This document shows positions 26,377-37,800 of a stretch of DNA of 64,000 nt, in pieces. The notes under the pieces were generated by a model. That model was not told the origin of the DNA and ran no database searches. It saw only the letters and a list, made by a program, of their open reading frames with translations. The position numbers and the translations under genes are program-made. Source of the stretch: Epichloe hybrida (Eukaryota; Ascomycota; Sordariomycetes; Hypocreales; Clavicipitaceae). Position 1 is the stretch's first letter. Each line of letters begins with the position of its first letter. Location: NCBI GenBank assembly GCA_019022495.1, contig JAFEKR010000050.1:1-64000 (forward strand). Reading direction: 5' to 3'.

Positions 26377-26663
26377 TGTTAGTTTTACTAAGGAATGTTC
26401 ACACTAGTGTAATAAGGTTAAATTTAATAAAGTTAATAATAATAGCTAATAACTAAGAGAAGAGAAAAGGGAGAAGGAGAGGAATCTAGCTAGAAGAGAA
26501 GGTAGGCAAAAAGGGGGAAAAGTAAGGCTATAGTGCAGTGCCACTGCTAACGGAGCGGGGTAGCTCGCGATGCATCTAATCGCATCGTGTACATCCCTTC
26601 GGTGGCTCCACTCTTTGGCCACGGTCGGACTATCTATCGTCCGAAGGTCCGAAGGAAGCCACA
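26377..26663 (-). repeat. 5' LTR of copia-2 copy 1
   Basis: 287 bp, TGTTAG...AGCCACA on the plus strand, same length as the LTR at 19821-20107. It lies upstream of gag on the minus strand, hence the 5' LTR. The stretch 26560-26660 keeps CG-rich blocks (CTCGCGATGC, GGTCGGACTATC) that are TA-mutated in the partner. Confidence 0.92.
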
Positions 26664-26799
26664 AAAATACTAAGTTATTAAAAACTATAGCTTTTACTAT
26701 AGTAATTTACTTATAATTACTAGTATTTATATTTTATTTATTTATTAGTTATATATATTTTATTAAACTTTAACACTAATAATATTCTAAGTAATATTA

Positions 26800-27330
26800 G
26801 TATTTTAAGCTATTCTAAGCTAACCTAAGCTATTCTAAGCTAGTATAAGCTATTAGAAGCTATTATAAGCTATTATAAGCTATGTTAAGCTATTTTAAGC
26901 TATTCTAAGCTACTATAAAGTTATTATAAGCTAATATAAGCTAATATAAGCTAATATAAGTTATAGTAAAGCTATTATAAGCTATGGTAAAGCTATTATA
27001 AGCTAATATAAGCTAGTATAAGCTATCCTAAGCTAGTATAAGCTAACTTAAGCTAGTATAAGCTAACTTAAGCTAGTATAAGCTATCTTAAGCTATTATA
27101 AGCTAGTATAAGCTAGTATAAGCTAGTATAAGCTAGTATAAGCTAGTATAAGCTATTATAAGCTAGTATAAGCTAGTATAAGCTAGTATAAGCTAGTATA
27201 AGCTATCTTAAGCTATCTTAAGCTATCTTAAGCTAGTATAAGCTAGTATAAGCTAGTATAAGCTATCTTAAGCTATCTTAAGCTATCTTAAGCTAATATA
27301 AGCTAGTATAAGCTAGTATAAGCTAGCACT
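26800..27330. repeat. 10-bp satellite array in E2 (reverse complement of 15511-15970)
   Basis: About 52 copies of TAAGCTAGTA, TAAGCTATCT and TAAGCTATTA units, mirroring the second array of E1 and including the same irregular longer units at its start. Confidence 0.93.
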
Positions 27331-27539
27331 AAACACCTATATTTAGCTATACCTAATATAGTGTAAGCCTGTAAGAGGGTTAGTGCTAGCCTATATATAG
27401 ATATAAGGGGGTTTTTTATCCTAGTTTAGGGTTTTCCCTCTTAACTAAGTAGTTAGAATACTAGGACTAGCTACTTAATTAGCTATCTAGCGTAAAGAAT
27501 ATATATATATATATATATACCTATATTAAGCTATAAAAA

Positions 27540-28385
27540 AATAAGTTTAACTTATTATAAGTTAAAATACTAGGACTCACTTTTAAATAATAATAAAAAT
27601 TATAAGAATAGCTATAATAGCTTTAATAACCTTAATTATAACTAGGTTAACCTATTTTTAGTAGTTATACTAAGACTTACTTTTAAATCATAAATTATAA
27701 TAACTATAATAGCTCTAATAACCTAAATTACAATTAGTTTAACCTATTTTTAAAAATAATACTAGGACTCACTTTATAATAATATATTATAATTACTTTA
27801 ATAACCCTAATAACTCTAATAACCTTAATTATAATTAGTTAAATCTATTTTTAGAAAAAGAACTAGGACCCACTTTTAAGTAATATATTATAATTACTAT
27901 AATAACTCTAATAACCCTAAGCTTAATTATAGTGAGTTTAACCTATTTTTAAAAATAATACTAGGACTCACTTTAAAATAATATATTATAAATACTTTAA
28001 TAACCCTAATAACTCTAATAACCTTAATTATTATTAGTTAAATCTATTTTTAGAAAAAGAACTAGGACTTACTTTTAAGTAATATATAATAATTACTATA
28101 ATAACCCTAATAACCTAATTATAATTAGTTTAACCTATCTATAGAACTAATCATAGGACCTACTTTTAAATTATATATTATAATTACTATAAGAACCCTA
28201 ATAACCCTAATAACCTTAATTATAATTAGTTTAACTAATTTTTAAAAAGAATACTAAGGCTTACTTTAAAATAATATATTATAATTATTATAATTATAAT
28301 AATAACCCTAATTACCCTAATTATAATTAGTTAAACCCTTCTTTAAGAAATAATACTAAGACTCACTTTAAAATAATATATTATA
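27540..28385. repeat. Long-unit tandem repeat in E2
   Basis: Reverse-complement counterpart of 14380-15300: repeating CTAGGACTCACTTTTAAAT, then TAATATATTATAATTAC, then AATAACCTTAATTATAATTA blocks, about 8 copies. Non-coding. Confidence 0.85.
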
Positions 28386-28502
28386 AGTAATATTAGTAAT
28401 ATAAGCTAATATAAGCTAATATAAGCTATTATAAGCTATTATAAGCTATTATAAGCTATTATAAGCTATTATAAGCTATTATAAGTTATTATAAGCTATT
28501 CC
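28386..28502. repeat. Short 10-bp satellite array in E2
   Basis: About 11 units of AAGCTAATAT/AAGCTATTAT, much shorter than the 530-bp counterpart in E1 (13567-14097), so array length changed after the copies separated. Confidence 0.92.
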
Positions 28503-28649
28503 TATTAAGTTTATTAGTAGTTTATTTTATATTATTCCTTTAGTTTAAGTTTTTTTTGAATAAAAAGTAATAATAATAATTTATAAAAATATGAAATAAT
28601 TAAAAGTAATAGTAAATAATCTAATAAGAAGGTTTTTCTTAAAGTTATA

Positions 28650-30159
28650 TTAGTAAAATAAAGTATTTAGTATAATAGTATTATTAAAAAAGTGTCCGGT
28701 TTTCTCGCAATTGCGACAGGTAACAGTGTCCATGTTGCGTGGTTCTTCGCATTCTTTGGCCATATGGCCTTCTTGGCCGCAGTTGCGACACCCCCGACCA
28801 CCGCCTTGTGGGCAGTCCTTGGCAAAATGTCCCTCTACTAAGAATCAGGAACCTTGCTTCGTGGCAAGAGTCGGGGATAACTTACTCTCACCGCATTTAC
28901 GGCATTCTACATTGTCCATGTTAGGTGGTTCTTCGCAGTCCGAGGCTCGATGACCAGATTTGCTGATGGTGTTAGCGAACTACTTAACACTGCAAATCTG
29001 CAACCACTCGTCATGACACATACCCGCAGTTTCTACAAGCAGACTTGTCCACACGGGGTTCGGGACCTAAGGGTGACATGTCAGCCTGGACGTATCAAAT
29101 AAAAGGAAGAGAGTAAAGAAACCCCACAGTCACGGAGACGATGTCCTTCAGCACCACAGTTGGAGCAAGAAATAGCAGGCTGCGCATTGTTTTCTGCCCT
29201 CTCCTGCGTGCAAAACTTGGTGGCGTGTCCCAGCTCACCACAGTTGTGGCAGCGTCTCTGACCGCTATCGACAATCTCACCAGCATCTTCCAGTCGGTTG
29301 AGAATTTCCTCGCGGGACTTGGGCCAAGACTCGATCTCACGAGGGCGCTCTGGCTTCTCAGAAAAGCGATAAGAGATGGAATATTTCTTGCCAGTATTTC
29401 CCTGAAGATCCATGTTGGTGAAGACGTTGACCAGCTGACGTTCCGAGGCAATCAACCAAAGGTTGACACCTTCGTCAATGAACATTGTCTGCAGTTGGTG
29501 GTAATTCACGTCACCCCCAACAGCCTTGACATACTCCTGGACACCTTCCTTGACATCGTCAACATCGCGCTCCGACGCTGCGATTTTGATCTTGGCCAAG
29601 GCATCGTCAGGACTGACGTCCGCAACATGATCTCTGTTGATCACTCGGGCGTTCTCGCAGTTCTTTCGCATATGTCCTGCCCATAGTTAGTCACAGAAAT
29701 GACATGTCCTTTCGACTATAATTGAACAAAGAATACCTTCTTGACCACAGTTGTCACAGACCATGGGCGGTTTCTGGGGACAGTCTCGAATGACATGACC
29801 TTCCTCCTTGCAGTAACGGCAAGATGTGTCTCGTGGGGTAGGGCAATCGGCAACACGATGACTTTTTTGAGGTTAGCTTCAATATAATCACTTGTATTCG
29901 GCGGTTGACCAACCCAGTTTCTCCGCAGTTGAAACACTTGTCATTGTCCGAACCGTCGTTGCCCTGCTCAGTATGCTGGTTCGGGCAGTTCGCCTCTTCA
30001 TGCCTAGCAGAGCCGTCAGCTTTCACAGATATCGGCAAGTTGTATAATCACTCACCCTTCCTGACTGCAGGCTGTGCAAGTGACTGCAGGCTGGTTCCAC
30101 GAGGGATCGTTCCCCTGGGTCGCTCCCCAGTTGTCAGTGGTCGTTCCCCAATCACCCAT
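28650..30159 (-). CDS. Multi-CCHC zinc-knuckle nucleic-acid-binding protein, 3' truncated
   Basis: Spliced model on the minus strand: 30159-30056, 30003-29914, 29861-29737, 29676-29128, 29066-29024, 28962-28886, 28834-28650; introns 51-61 nt with GT...AG ends, 390 codons in frame. CX2CX4HX4C knuckles start at residues 28, 58, 79, 100, 249, 263+14, 300, 324 and 345, with a tenth starting at 369. A conserved non-finger domain (about 119-248) separates fingers 4 and 5. This architecture is that of fungal zinc-knuckle proteins related to CNBP/Gis2/Byr3, which bind single-stranded nucleic acid; cargo here is unknown. The native sequence stops at His377, inside finger 10. The frame then runs into foldback element E2 and ends after 13 foreign residues (FFNNTIILNTLFY). 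Further C-terminal fingers present in related proteins are absent, so this is probably a damaged allele, though nine fingers remain. The start ATG at 30159 gives MGDWGTTTDNWG, fitting the acidic Trp/Gly-rich N-terminus of relatives. Confidence 0.88.
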
Positions 30160-30693
30160 CTTGTGTTAAGCCTGTCAAGCGTGTTGGTCGTGGGGGAGGA
30201 GTCAGAAAGGACGAAAACAATGCACCCAACGGGCAAATACCAACTGACTATCTGGTAGATTTGAAATGAGGAAATGAAAGGGAACAGATTTGAGAGAAAA
30301 GAAAAGTGGGCGACGTTAACAGAAGGTGCCAGCTGTATTCTGGCTGTGGCAGATGTGACGGCTGTCAACACCATAGCAAAAGATTGAATACAGCTGTCAA
30401 CAATGAACATGGCGACACTGCCACCCTGTGTGCGGCTCGAGTCCGCAAGTTCACATGGTCTTTCTTATCAAAGCGAGATGCATTTTTTCTAGAGTCTGAT
30501 CATCAAATAGATACTAAAGTGCGGGAGCAGGGTAGAGCACGTTTCATATGATTTAGCTGCTGACTGACCACCACATGCATGGATTATTTGTATACAAATG
30601 CAAATACTTGAACCCCAACGCCGGCATTTCCTTTTTCCCGTTAGGCCTATCATTTCCTGGCCTAGGGCGTCAGACTCGATCAACCATCTATTG
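30160..30693. promoter_or_regulatory. Intergenic region: zinc-knuckle gene promoter and KEX1 3' flank
   Basis: 534 bp between the zinc-knuckle start codon (30159, minus) and the KEX1 stop (30694, minus). It should hold the KEX1 polyadenylation region and the zinc-knuckle promoter. No clear TATA box or coding exon was seen. Confidence 0.5.
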
Positions 30694-32780
30694 TTACAAT
30701 TCTGACTTGTTGCTGGTACCTGCTTGGGTCCTCTCGCCACCTTGCTCGTTTTCCTCATCGTCGTCGTCACTGTCATCTCCAATGCTGTACTTGGCCTCGT
30801 TCCGGCCAATTGATTCCTGAAGTGGGATATTGTCAATCGTGGTTTCATCGAATGCAGCGGCTTCAAGATCGCCGCCACGCTGGCGGTCATGGAATGCCGC
30901 AAGCCCAGTTCTCGACTGGCCTGCCGCCTCCTCGCCCCTCAAAGCGGTGTAGGCAGCGCCTCTGCGTCGGCGACGCCAAATAAAGACACCCCATGCCACC
31001 GCAGCGATAATCACAATACCAAGTACTACCTCCCCAGACCGCCGGTACGCATGCCATTTCGCATCGTCGAGCTTCTTGTTTGTCTCCTCTTGTTGATGAT
31101 GTGTTTTGTTGATCGCGCCGCCAACAGAGGTATCCGGGCCCTTTTCGCCATCAATCAGGCTGTGTGAAGGGATCCCACCAACATTGCTAATGTCGATTTT
31201 CATAAAGCGGTCCAACATGTCTCGAGAGCGTCGTGGGTAGTCGAACGGGACCATGTGTGAGGCATTGTTGAAGAGAACATAAGTCAGGTTGCGCGCTTCC
31301 TGCCAGAACCCCGCATTCTCACCCTCAAAGGTCCATTGTCTCCGAGGCGCCCAGTTTCCCGGTGTGACCTCGAATCCTCTGCCCCCATTCCACTCCAAGT
31401 TGGCGATGAGCTGCTCTGTACCAACGTGGTTGCAAATAAGGTCTTCCGCGCCAGAAAACAGAAGCACTTCTAAATGCTTAAGAATATCAGGGAACAAATA
31501 AATGGATGATGTAGAATTGATGTTCTTAAAAGCAGCATGGACGTGGGTGTTGCACTCTTTCCAGCCCGTATTGCGCTGTCTGTTCAAATTCAAAGCTTGA
31601 ATGACTGACGGCTGTCGTAAATAGGGCTTAAGATCTTTCAAATCCGGGGGCCAGTTCATGCCACAGGAAGAGTAGGAGTCTCTGAGCCGTACATCATACA
31701 TGTTGATGCATTCCTGGTCGCCAGAGCCTTGTCTAGTGAGATCCAGGATCTTCTGAAGGATGCCATCGCATTCAGGGTAATCGACAAGTCCGGGATTCGT
31801 GGAAAGCGCCTTATCGCAGATCCTCTGCAAATGTTGCACTTGCTGGGCCTTGTCTGAACCTTTCTCAAGAAGTCCCTTTTGGAGACTGAACTTCAGGTAC
31901 GAATCAGCTTGGTCTCGAGCGGAGATCCACCCATTGCCGATGAGAAGACCCTGAAGACTCCATTTTTCGGCCGGCTCTTTCTGCGCGTTGCGATCGAGGA
32001 TTGCTTTAGCGATGTACGGAATGTGCTGTCCTGCATATGACTCTCCCGCGATGTAGATCTAGCGATCGGTTAGATTGATCAATTGACACAAGAGGTTTCC
32101 AACTTTGCCGTCCACACACTTACATCATCGTATTCATATTCGGGAAATATTTTGAAGAATTTCTCCATAAATATGATAAACTGATCGGCCATGCCTTTCA
32201 ACCCATGGACATAATTGTTGGTATCGACATAACTGTAGCCAGTCCCAACGGGGTTATCCACGAAGAGCAGATTTGCAAATTCGTTCCAGGAACCATTATT
32301 CACCCCCAGCGTCATGTCCTGCCTGACCCTGTAAGGGCCAATTTCCATCAAGGCACCATCCTCAGAGCTACACCCAGGGCCGCCGTTCAACCATATGACG
32401 GTTCGCTGCCGGTCCGCAATATGCCGATTTTGAAAATGCCAGAAGAACAAGTTGCCATTGACCTCTTTTGCGACCTCGATGTGACTGTGTACCCCCCGGA
32501 GGTTAGGTTAGCTTTCTCCCCAGCTTGTATTGGCCCAGCCACGCGCCCTCGCAAAGCACTGGGCGCATCTTGGACTTTCTCACCGCGGACAGTGATATGA
32601 CAAGGACACTTACCCAGCATGCATCTTGATTGGAGCAGCATCTTTAGGCAGGCCAGGTAGATTGTGAACGTAGTAATCGGCGGCACACTTTTCGGCAGCA
32701 GCGGCGGTGGCCGGCCAGAGCGCCAGCACGGCCAGGAGCTGGCATAATTTGGCCACAGACCAGGAGGACCAAGGAGCCAT
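30694..32780 (-). CDS. kex1: Pheromone-processing carboxypeptidase KEX1
   Basis: Serine carboxypeptidase (S10) of the late Golgi that trims C-terminal Lys/Arg from precursors cut by Kex2, as with pheromones and killer toxins in yeast. Exons on the minus strand: 32780-32614, 32484-32124, 32058-30694; introns 129 and 65 nt; 630 aa. Residues 1-28 form a signal peptide (MAPWSSW start, Leu/Ala-rich core). [10 protein letters not shown] is at 87-96. The nucleophile is Ser183 in GESYAG, Asp382 lies in AEDLICN and His444 in NASHMVPFD, so the triad is intact. A single membrane span at about 520-537 is followed by a basic stop and an acidic cytosolic tail ([14 protein letters not shown]) of the kind used for Golgi retention. 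Length and layout fit fungal KEX1. The gene appears intact. Confidence 0.96.
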
Positions 32781-33834
32781 GGTCGGCGAAGATGTGCCGC
32801 AAAGCCCCGAGGGCCTGGGGACGAGGGAACTTGCGCCAAAGGATTAAGGAAGTAGGCAATTCGGTTCGTCTGCGTAAGTGTCAAATAATGGAAGATGAAA
32901 CGCTAGGGGAGGCCAGGCCAAGGCCAGATGGATGCAGCAAGGTGTATACTTGATGCAGAGCGATGGAATCCGCCCACTGGCGATGACACTGGCTCGTGGT
33001 TGTGGTAGAGGCGATGTGGCTTGTCGGGGGCTGTTGGCGCGTGATGTCGTAAGCAACGCTGGGCTAGAGCCGCCATCCACGGAGCCGTGCGGCTGACTGG
33101 AGCTATTCAAACACCACAGGAGATAATAGCAGGAGTAACGCACCAGCAACGCACCAGCAACGCACCAGCAACGCATCAGCGACGCGGCATTTCACGAATC
33201 CCAGCGAAGCCAAAGCAATGCGGACGTATGTATACGGTCTACATTTAACGGATGGAATGTGGCGCGCCCGGCCCTTGGAGACCCGTTGAGGTGGCGAGTG
33301 GATTACGTAATAAAAAGGGCATTCAGTTCGAACCCCTGTGCGCATGTCTGGTTGCGCGCGACGTCGGCAATTCGCCACCTTATTATTGCCCAAAATCTTG
33401 ATCTATAATCAATCCATAAGTCAGAGCTGCATGAACAAACCTTGAAAGCTACATGTATATTCCCTTCCATTTTCCCAAGGATACCAGCTCGTGGACAGAA
33501 ATCACCGCAGTAGGCAGTCTATAATAGTTGTTACATGGATCCCATTGACTTGACTTGTACCACCACGCACCACCTGCCAAGTGCCCACCACTCACTGACT
33601 CCCATGGCCCAAGCCAGAGGTTTGATTCGACCTCACACATGTCGAATTTTCCCACTCCCTCTGCGCTCCCCGCCAGCCTCGTGACAAGGTCCCGGATTCA
33701 GCGTACCCAAAGCATTTCCATCTTTCTCGCAACCTAGCCGATTCGTATCTCCGTCTTAAACACCCTAATTTCCTCCTTCCCCGGACAGAATCGGGTTTCA
33801 AACATATCCGGCCCCAGAGTACTAATCGCCCACC
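32781..33834. promoter_or_regulatory. Divergent intergenic region between KEX1 and the SFM1-like gene
   Basis: 1054 bp upstream of both start codons, so it probably holds both promoters. It contains an 11-bp minisatellite (33137-33182). Pyrimidine-rich tracts (33640-33790) precede the SFM1-like ATG, which has the good context CCCACCATGCC. Confidence 0.6.
33137..33182. repeat. 11-bp minisatellite ACGCACCAGCA
   Basis: Three exact copies plus a fourth variant (ACGCATCAGCG) within the divergent promoter region. Confidence 0.9.
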
Positions 33835-34850
33835 ATGCCAGCCGGCAAGACCTTCATCGTCGAACACTTGGATCCCGAACTGGGGCCGTGGTCAGAGCTA
33901 GAATACATTGCCATCGCAAAGGAAACCAAAGATTCACATGGAACCTTCATCCTGTCCAGTCTACCGGCCAAGTTCAGGGTCCCTGCTGCCTTGAACGGTA
34001 TCTCGGCGTTTACACCTGAACATCGCGGGTGGAGGAGCTGTACGCAGGGAACAAGGATAAGGTGTGCTTGTTAGATCCGTCTGCTGCGAAGGATCTCTCA
34101 CCGGAGGACGGAAATACTTTTGATGCTTTCTTGTTTGGTGGTATTTTGGGTTCGTTGCCCCCCCCCCCCCCCCCAGGGACCTTTGTTTATATTGGTATCT
34201 TCCCCCTTTCCTTGCCCTTTTTCGGTGTATAATGTTAGAGAATGACCAACCTCCCGTGACTGACGTGACTGATAAATTATTTATTTATTACAGGTGATGA
34301 TCCCCCTAGAGGTTTGTCTTCCCCCTCCCTCCCCCTGAATATATTGGGAATACATGGGGGCGGAACAAAATTAGGAAGGGAGTCCAGGTTATTGTGACTA
34401 ATGGTGCTGTAGATCGAACATCTGAGTTGAGAAAGAAGGGGTTCGAAGGTCGAAGACTGGGACCCAAGCAAATGACAACTGACACTGCGGTGCGAGTCAC
34501 TCGCATGGTTGTCCAAGACATAAGTACGTGTCTCTTCCGTGTCTACATCTTCCACGGGATATCTCCGGTTGTCAGTCATACTGACGAGCACGAACAGTCC
34601 CCTTGGAAAAGATCCCTCACGTCGATTTTCCCGAGCTCAAATTCAATGAGCACGAAAGCACTCAGATGCCATTCCATTACGTGACGGACAAGGAAGGCAA
34701 GCCCATCATGCCAGAGGTAAGGAAGTCACATCTCCTGTAATTTGATGGCAAGAAAATATCAGATTGCTAAAGTAAACCATCGGGGAACCAAAGGGAATGA
34801 AGGAACTGATACAGAAGGATGCCGATAAAGCCATAGATGATTTGTTTTAG
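33835..34850 (+). pseudogene. SFM1-like SPOUT protein-arginine methyltransferase with a frameshift in exon 1
   Basis: Exons 33835-34149, 34294-34311 (18-nt microexon), 34413-34523, 34598-34716, 34794-34850, all with GT...AG introns. The product matches the fungal SFM1/DUF431 SPOUT family; yeast Sfm1 monomethylates Arg146 of ribosomal protein Rps3. Visible signatures: N-terminal FIVEHLDPELGPWSELEY, central DAFLFGGILGDDPPR, then GRRLGPKQMTTDTAVRVTRM, the knotted cofactor-binding region, and C-terminal MPEGMKELIQKD. About 206 aa would be expected, as in the family. Between EHRG and VEELYAG, at about 34020-34030, the frame shifts by one base (one base apparently missing) and no plausible intron restores it. 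Either the gene is broken, a very short unusual intron exists, or the assembly has a 1-base error. All downstream splice phases agree, so the damage is recent or artefactual. Confidence 0.85.
34157..34174. repeat. Poly-C tract in SFM1-like intron 1
   Basis: Run of 18 C residues 7 nt after the intron 1 donor. Such tracts are prone to slippage and sequencing error; it lies about 130 nt from the apparent frameshift. Confidence 0.95.
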
Positions 34851-37800
34851 AAGCATCAGGAACCCTCGGAAGGAAAATAAGAGATATATCAGAGATCAAG
34901 CTCTACGTAAAACCATTTCCGGCTACCCTACATGTAAATCCGCATTCTCATCACTCGCGAATGGAGAACCCCCCCAAAAAATTTAGGATTCCATCTTCAT
35001 CTTCCAAACAGGCAACCAAATTGCCATGCACACCACCGCCCCCATGTGCAGACCTCACACAAAGCCACGGTTACACTTGAACACAATGACACCTATGTGA
35101 GAGACCAAAAATGAAGGTACACCATGCAACAGCCAGCCATACGAAGAGTTGAACAGGGAGCCTAAAATAAAATGTCCGACGCATACGTGCATGTCGATTT
35201 TCCAAGGCGCACTTGCATCCATTGCAGCACAAGGCATGTTTGTGCTTGATATTCCGATTTCGTCATTGGCGCGACGCATCCTGGGCTGAAATTACGTTCC
35301 ATGCCTATTACGAGGGCGTCAGATTCAAGTCGTTGGCAGGGTCATGTATTCAACAAGGGGTGTTCCAGCTTCGACGATTCTGAAACCACGGTCAGCGCCG
35401 TCGTCTTTGCTCGAGGGGCCGGGGGGGAACTCCTCAGTCTGTGTTTTTCAAAAAATTGCTCAGCAATACAGTGGAAGAGTTTCACTCTCGCGGCATTGTT
35501 CTCACGGTATGGAGTGAACGTGCGGGATAGGGAGGGGGGGAAAAAAAAAAAGGCGCACAGAACAGAACAGGGCGGCTACACTTTTTTTTTTTGTCACGGC
35601 CGACCACTTGTCACAGTACGGAGTACGGACGTAGGTTCAACGATTACAACCGTGGGTTATTCCTCAACGGGTTTTGAATTATCGGAATAGGGCATCCCGC
35701 GCGACATGGCCGCCCCCCCCTTGCAGAAACGATGTATGGAAAAGAACTACATACGGAGTAGGGACTGATATCTGGGACGCCGATTTACTGTCTGCCCTTT
35801 CCCCCTGCCGTGAGAGACGACAAGGGCCGAGATTGACGATGACAAATCAAGGAAGAAATGCTTGCCCGGTGTACTGTAAGCCACCGGTATATACATGTAC
35901 ATATAAAAAACTTGACATAAGAATGATATGCAAGTTCACGACCAAGGACTCTCTCTGGTGTTGCATGCTCTTTACCGCTGGGGTGGGCAGAGGGGCAGAT
36001 TGGGTGGGATGAACTTAACGAGGCCTCGAACACCAGTCTCGGCGACACCACGTTTGATAAAATATCCGACGGTCAAGTCAAGGTCAGAGTTTCATATCAG
36101 GATTCGAAAACCCCCAAAAACCCAAAACCACAAACCCCCCCCAAAAAAAAAAAAAAAAAAACCGGGCACCGCAGATGTCGTTCTCCAACCACATCAATAG
36201 ATGCGATGCTTGATTGAACAGCCTAAAACATTCAGCCTGTCCGTTCAACGGATGGAGGGCATGCGTGCAACCTGGCTTTGGGAATCGCATATGAGAAATG
36301 CCGAAGAACGAGCAGGGGAGCACCAAGCACCAGCCACGGGCTGCGCATGCGTGAACATCAGCGCAATTCGAGCGACATGCATTGGCAAAGTCATGTGAGC
36401 TTCTTCGTCAGAACAAGGCTTCGCGCCTGCACAGTCATCAGTCATGCACAGACTGCACTCAAAGAGTTATTAGTGGAGTTTCGGAATCCGGACCTGCCGA
36501 TGGCTTGCGTCCAGGCTGTATATAATAAGGCGACGTTGGCGATCAAAAAGGGATGGATGGACGAGCTGGGGAAACTAGTGGCCCAATTTACCGAGACCCG
36601 TCAATGTCTCATTGATCGATACCTCAGATGCAATTCCGCAATTCCCTCATGTTACAAGGGCTCCATGAGAACAACGCACCGTACATACATATATGGAGTG
36701 GACTCCACATGCTTGCAATGCTTGCATGGAGGAGCGGGAATGACTCTTCAAATCAAGATGACATTTTTTCCAGCGATTTGATGTTCAAAGATGGGACAAA
36801 GCTTCTGGGCAAGCTGTTGAACATGTGCCTCAACAGCCATCACACAATGCCATTCAAGCCTGTCATCTCAAAGCATTTCGTACTAGGGATTAGTCAAACT
36901 GCTAAACTCAGCCACGATTGGAGATTTTGTGGTTAATGGCTTTGAGCTCTGAGTTAGTAGTGGAACATGTGACATTGGTGTCACTAGTAGGGGAAGGAGG
37001 TACCTTCAGGGTGCCACAAGTAACTTGAGATGAAACCATCCCACCAAGTCCTTGAGGTGTGGTTGGATCTCCGCAGGGATGTTGCCTGCACAAGAGAATG
37101 GAGACAGGACACCAAAATCCATCCATTGCAACTCTTCTGCTGCAATCGGCCCTGGTCCTGGTAAGTGGCAAGGCGGTGGGTGCCTTGTCTCTTTCACTGT
37201 CCGATCGACCGAGAATTGTTCAGAATGGAAGATGCCGTGAGGTTGGCGCTCGATGCCTTTTATCATGACGAGCACTGTTGACAAAACATACTCTGTGCGG
37301 ATTACATCCATACATTTCCTGTGACACTCCACACAGGTGCCTGTGCTTGTCCCAAATGCTAAGTCGTCCGATCGTTTCTGAGGCTATAACGCACGTTTAC
37401 AGTGGCTATTGTGAAACGATCTTGAGCCTAGTAATTATGCTAGCTTTGAACCCAAAATCGTGTTAGCGGTCATTTATCTGACGAAAGCACCTACCGGTAA
37501 GGCTAGTGCTGGCTGCGTGGCCGATATTTGAAAACCGCTGTCGAAGACTGGTTAGTCTATCTGATTTTCATTCGCGACACCTGCGCCTGTACTGTCGCAA
37601 GCGTGAACCCGAAAGAGGCATTCTTGTTCGGTGCATAATGCCATTCGTAATGAGGCAAAATGGTGTTTTCAGCATGTGTACGTGATGTGGAATAAATGTT
37701 TAAAACATTGGAGAGGAGAAGTCTCTTCAGAATGCTCGAACGCGAAATGCTCGTCGTGTAAATGGTTGAGGTCGCTAGTTGAAGAGAACAGACCTTGTCT

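Larger units (their letters stand above)
19821..26663 (-). mobile_element. Complete Ty1/copia retrotransposon, copia-2 copy 1 (6.84 kb)
   Basis: Two 287-bp LTRs (19821-20107 and 26377-26663), each TG...CA, flanked by the 5-bp duplication AAAAT (19816-19820 and 26664-26668). The coding strand is minus. Gag lies at about 25600-24000, with a Cys/His knuckle remnant near 24240-24320 (CFIYSKSS...NHTNAKH). Pol follows: a copia RT near 21250-21850 (KSRLVIQGYN, then a TQAY segment, then IDNTLGL where a DD pair is expected). Stops are RIP-type and no full frame survives. CpG is better kept than in copy 2 (49245-54789), especially in the 5' LTR, so this copy is less mutated. Confidence 0.92.
18806..28688 (-). 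mobile_element. Non-autonomous hAT-like foldback element E2, interrupted by copia-2 and truncated
   Basis: Begins CAGAGTATTGTTTGTATTG (type-1 end) and follows E1 in reverse-complement order: inverted-repeat arm (18980-19260), copia-2 insertion (19821-26668 including one AAAAT duplication), 10-bp arrays, long tandem units and part of the other arm, up to about 28688. There it stops abruptly inside the arm, about 500 bp short of the expected CAATACTCTG end, and joins the zinc-knuckle gene at a short A-rich microhomology (AAAGT). Without copia-2 about 3.0 kb of E2 remains. Non-coding. Confidence 0.8.

Noticed and set aside
29141..29686. 181-codon frame on the plus strand.
   Set aside because: It is antisense to exon 4 of the zinc-knuckle gene, whose minus-strand fingers and splice phases are convincing.
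36278..36781. 167-codon frame with a helical middle (AVYNKATLAIKKGWMDELGK).
   Set aside because: No recognised family, no splice partners and overlapping frames of similar length on both strands; not enough to call a gene.
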